Assembly (NCBI GenBank): GCA_033557675.1
Contig: JAWQRM010000089.1
Location: 1 to 31,329, forward strand
Direction: 5' to 3'
Source: Coptodactyla brooksi
Taxonomy: Eukaryota; Arthropoda; Insecta; Coleoptera; Scarabaeidae
Length of the DNA: 31,329 nt
Positions 29,878-31,329 of this stretch are shown here, piece by piece; position 1 is the first letter of the stretch, and each line of letters opens with the position of its first letter. The notes under the pieces are model-generated. The model was given only the letters and a program-made list of their open reading frames with translations, had not been told where the DNA came from and ran no database searches. The translations under genes and the position numbers were made by a program.

Positions 29878-30360
29878 ATAATACTCTTCTGGTTGTTATT
29901 CGTATATCATCTTGTTAATTTGGCTTAACAAGTTTCGTTATTTGATTGTCGTGGAACTGTTGTGAAAACAGATAAAAGTTGAGAAGGAGTGAAGCTCCTT
30001 ATCAACGGTGTAACATTTTAGTTAAAATGCATGCATATTATGTTAAAACGACTTGATGTAAAGTCATGTACTTTATGTCGTCGTGCGTTTTTAAAGTGTA
30101 GTTGTGCTTTGTACAAATCTTTTTAACATTTTTAAAGTACATAACTTTATGTCAAGTCTCTTAACACAACATGCCTTTTTAAAGTCTAATTGTACTTCAT
30201 ATAAATCTTTTTAACAGCTTAACTAAAGTTTTTTACGCCTTAGTTAAGGAGCTTCACTCCTTCTTAACCTTTATCTCTTTTGACAACATGATGTTATGAC
30301 TGAAAATCACAAGATTAAGCCAAATTATATACATAATAATAACAGCCAAAAGAGTATTAT
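29878..30360. mobile_element. MITE-like non-autonomous element with long terminal inverted repeats
   Basis: A 483-base element. The ends ATAATACTCTT (29878) and AAGAGTATTAT (30360) are inverse, and the similarity continues inward for about 130 bases: TTTGGCTTAA on the left with TTAAGCCAAA on the right, and GAGAAGGAGTGAAGCTCCTTA on the left with TAAGGAGCTTCACTCCTTCTTA on the right. The middle has T-rich direct repeats (CTTTTTAACA, TTTTTAAAGT at about 30090-30220). No coding frame is present. AAGGAGTGAAGCTCCTT is itself palindromic, so each arm can also fold alone. A TA target duplication is possible but cannot be proved because the ends begin with ATA. Confidence 0.85.
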
Positions 30361-30719
30361 ATCCACATTATCCCTTTAACTTCTAGTACCTGGCTATTAA
30401 CGGATAATCAATGAATACCAATTTAAATGAAACTTTTGAAGAGTGCTGATTCAAGAAACATCCAATAGGCAAATGAATATCAATGAAAAATTGACAATGA
30501 GAAGAATGCCTTTACCTTCCAACTGCAGACGGTAAAGAGCATTATTCGCTACTTACAATAGTTATAAGGATTGTACACTCGGGAACATTGAAAATAGCGC
30601 ACCAAGAAGAGGGCATCGGATTGAAATGAAATTTAATACAACTAATGATACAGATGAGTGATTCACTTGATTCCAAAATCAAGGCAATTAAACAAATACA
30701 GTGTGTACAAGTATTACAA
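30361..30719. other. Unassigned stretch
   Basis: Nothing recognised between the MITE-like element and the mariner end. Confidence 0.35.
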
Positions 30720-31005
30720 TTAGGTTGTTCGGAAAGTAATTTCTTTTGTTTCGCAGCAGAGGTGTTAGTTGTACTTTAACCAGCCAACTTCATTCTACAT
30801 CGTATATGCATTATATATTGTGACAACTGACATTGCAAACTTTATGTGTGAAAATATTTTGTTCGGTTCTGTGCAATTGTTTTCTTTTTGTGTCTTACGA
30901 AACATGGAAATAATAATCAAAAACAGCATTTTCGCTCGAGTGAGAAAAGAATTAGTCAATATATATGGAGAAGATGTATTGACAGAATACTAGTGTCAAA
31001 ACTGG
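30720..31005 (+). pseudogene. Mariner 5' terminus and transposase N-terminus
   Basis: TTAGGTTGTTCGGAAAGTAA at 30720-30739 is a mariner-type terminal inverted repeat next to a TA. About 190 bases later, frames pieced together give NNQKQHFR, then RKELVNIYGEDVLTE and CQNWFA (about 30912-31012), matching the N-terminal helix-turn-helix of mariner transposases (HFR, then ICxxYGEDxLSExxCQxWFxKF). Frameshifts and a stop after VLTE-Y make it inactive. From GEDVLTE on, the sequence is part of a large palindrome. Confidence 0.65.
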
Positions 31006-31329
31006 TTTGCAAATTTTTTTGTAGAAGTATGCAAAATTTTTTGCAAGCTTGCAAAATTTTTGCGAGCTCTTTTTTGGGAGAATTTTTGGGAAAAGTTTTG
31101 GGAAAATACCACGATTAAGTGTACTTTAGAATGTGTTCGCAAACCAGTTTGCAAAAAATGTAATTTGTCCAGTTGATGACAGTACACTTTAGAATTGATC
31201 GTGGTATTCTCCCAAAACTTTTGAAAAGATCTCCTAGAGATTTTGCAACCATGCAAAAAAATTTGCAAACTTTTGCATAAAGTTTTGCAAATCGGTTTTG
31301 ACACTGGCATTCTGTCAATACATCTTCTC
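30968..31329. repeat. Large palindrome of mariner sequence, cut by the window edge
   Basis: The left arm (30968 to about 31125) and right arm (about 31171-31329) are inverted copies with scattered changes and small gaps: GAGAAGATGTATTGACAGAAT at the outer ends, AATACCACGAT and AAGTGTACT near the centre. The outer end of the right arm coincides with the last base of the window, so the palindrome probably continues. Both arms encode the mariner EDVLTE...CQN segment pointing inward (the left arm on plus, the right arm on minus). The arms also hold many TTTGCAAA-type words that are not usual mariner coding sequence. Confidence 0.85.

Noticed and set aside
30996..31318. Overlapping lysine/cysteine-rich minus-strand proteins with repeated CK and FF words
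   Set aside because: They arise from reading through the TTTGCAAA-rich mariner palindrome; both strands give similar pseudo-proteins.

Overview
This is an AT-rich eukaryotic window that looks like an insect chromosome. The coding content is short exons with GT-AG introns, TATA-box promoters and AATAAA signals, set among many decayed insect-type transposons (piggyBac, several mariner/Tc1 families, LINE, Penelope-like). There are no bacterial operons, rRNA genes or CRISPR arrays. The order of insect cannot be fixed from the sequence. Hymenoptera is compatible with the antigen 5 family, but other orders carry this family too.

The host-gene content is a cluster of four minus-strand genes of the CAP superfamily (venom allergen 5 / antigen 5-like). 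From left to right they are copy A (15108-15993), copy B (17215-17922), copy C (22223-23080) and copy D (28711-29574). A, C and D each read as complete six-exon genes with nearly identical exon lengths, identical intron phases, a signal peptide, the GHY and CNYGP signatures, and a TATA box 53-56 bases before the ATG. Copy B is a pseudogene. It lies in the second unit of a tandem segmental duplication (about 14878-16925 and 16926-18560), has lost exon 1 and the promoter, and has stop codons in exon 4. C and D also share a TTGCGCAA-type palindrome just upstream of the TATA box.

Almost everything else recognisable is dead transposon. From left to right: a piggyBac transposase (95-1412, minus), mariner pieces (1917-2070, 5211-5757, 9707-9975), a tRNA-like inverted element followed by a degenerate 20-base tandem array (10371-10825), a Tc1-like DDE transposase (11380-12190), a LINE with a nested insertion (13938-14785), a decayed member of a repetitive insect protein family (18905-19640), a second LINE piece (19870-20095), a mariner-like transposase (23480-24035), a Penelope-like GIY-YIG piece (24418-24648) followed by a perfect 28-base hairpin, more transposase ends (25602-25757, 26978-27115, 27694-27850), a MITE-like element with long terminal inverted repeats (29878-30360), and a mariner 5' end folded into a large palindrome that runs off the right edge (30720-31329).

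The most interesting parts are the local birth and death of the antigen 5-like genes with a shared promoter module, and several foldback structures of unknown origin. I see no complete new enzymatic or defence system. Long stretches (notably 2.1-5.2, 6.0-7.6, 12.2-13.9, 20.1-21.9 and 25.8-26.9 kb) hold nothing I can identify.
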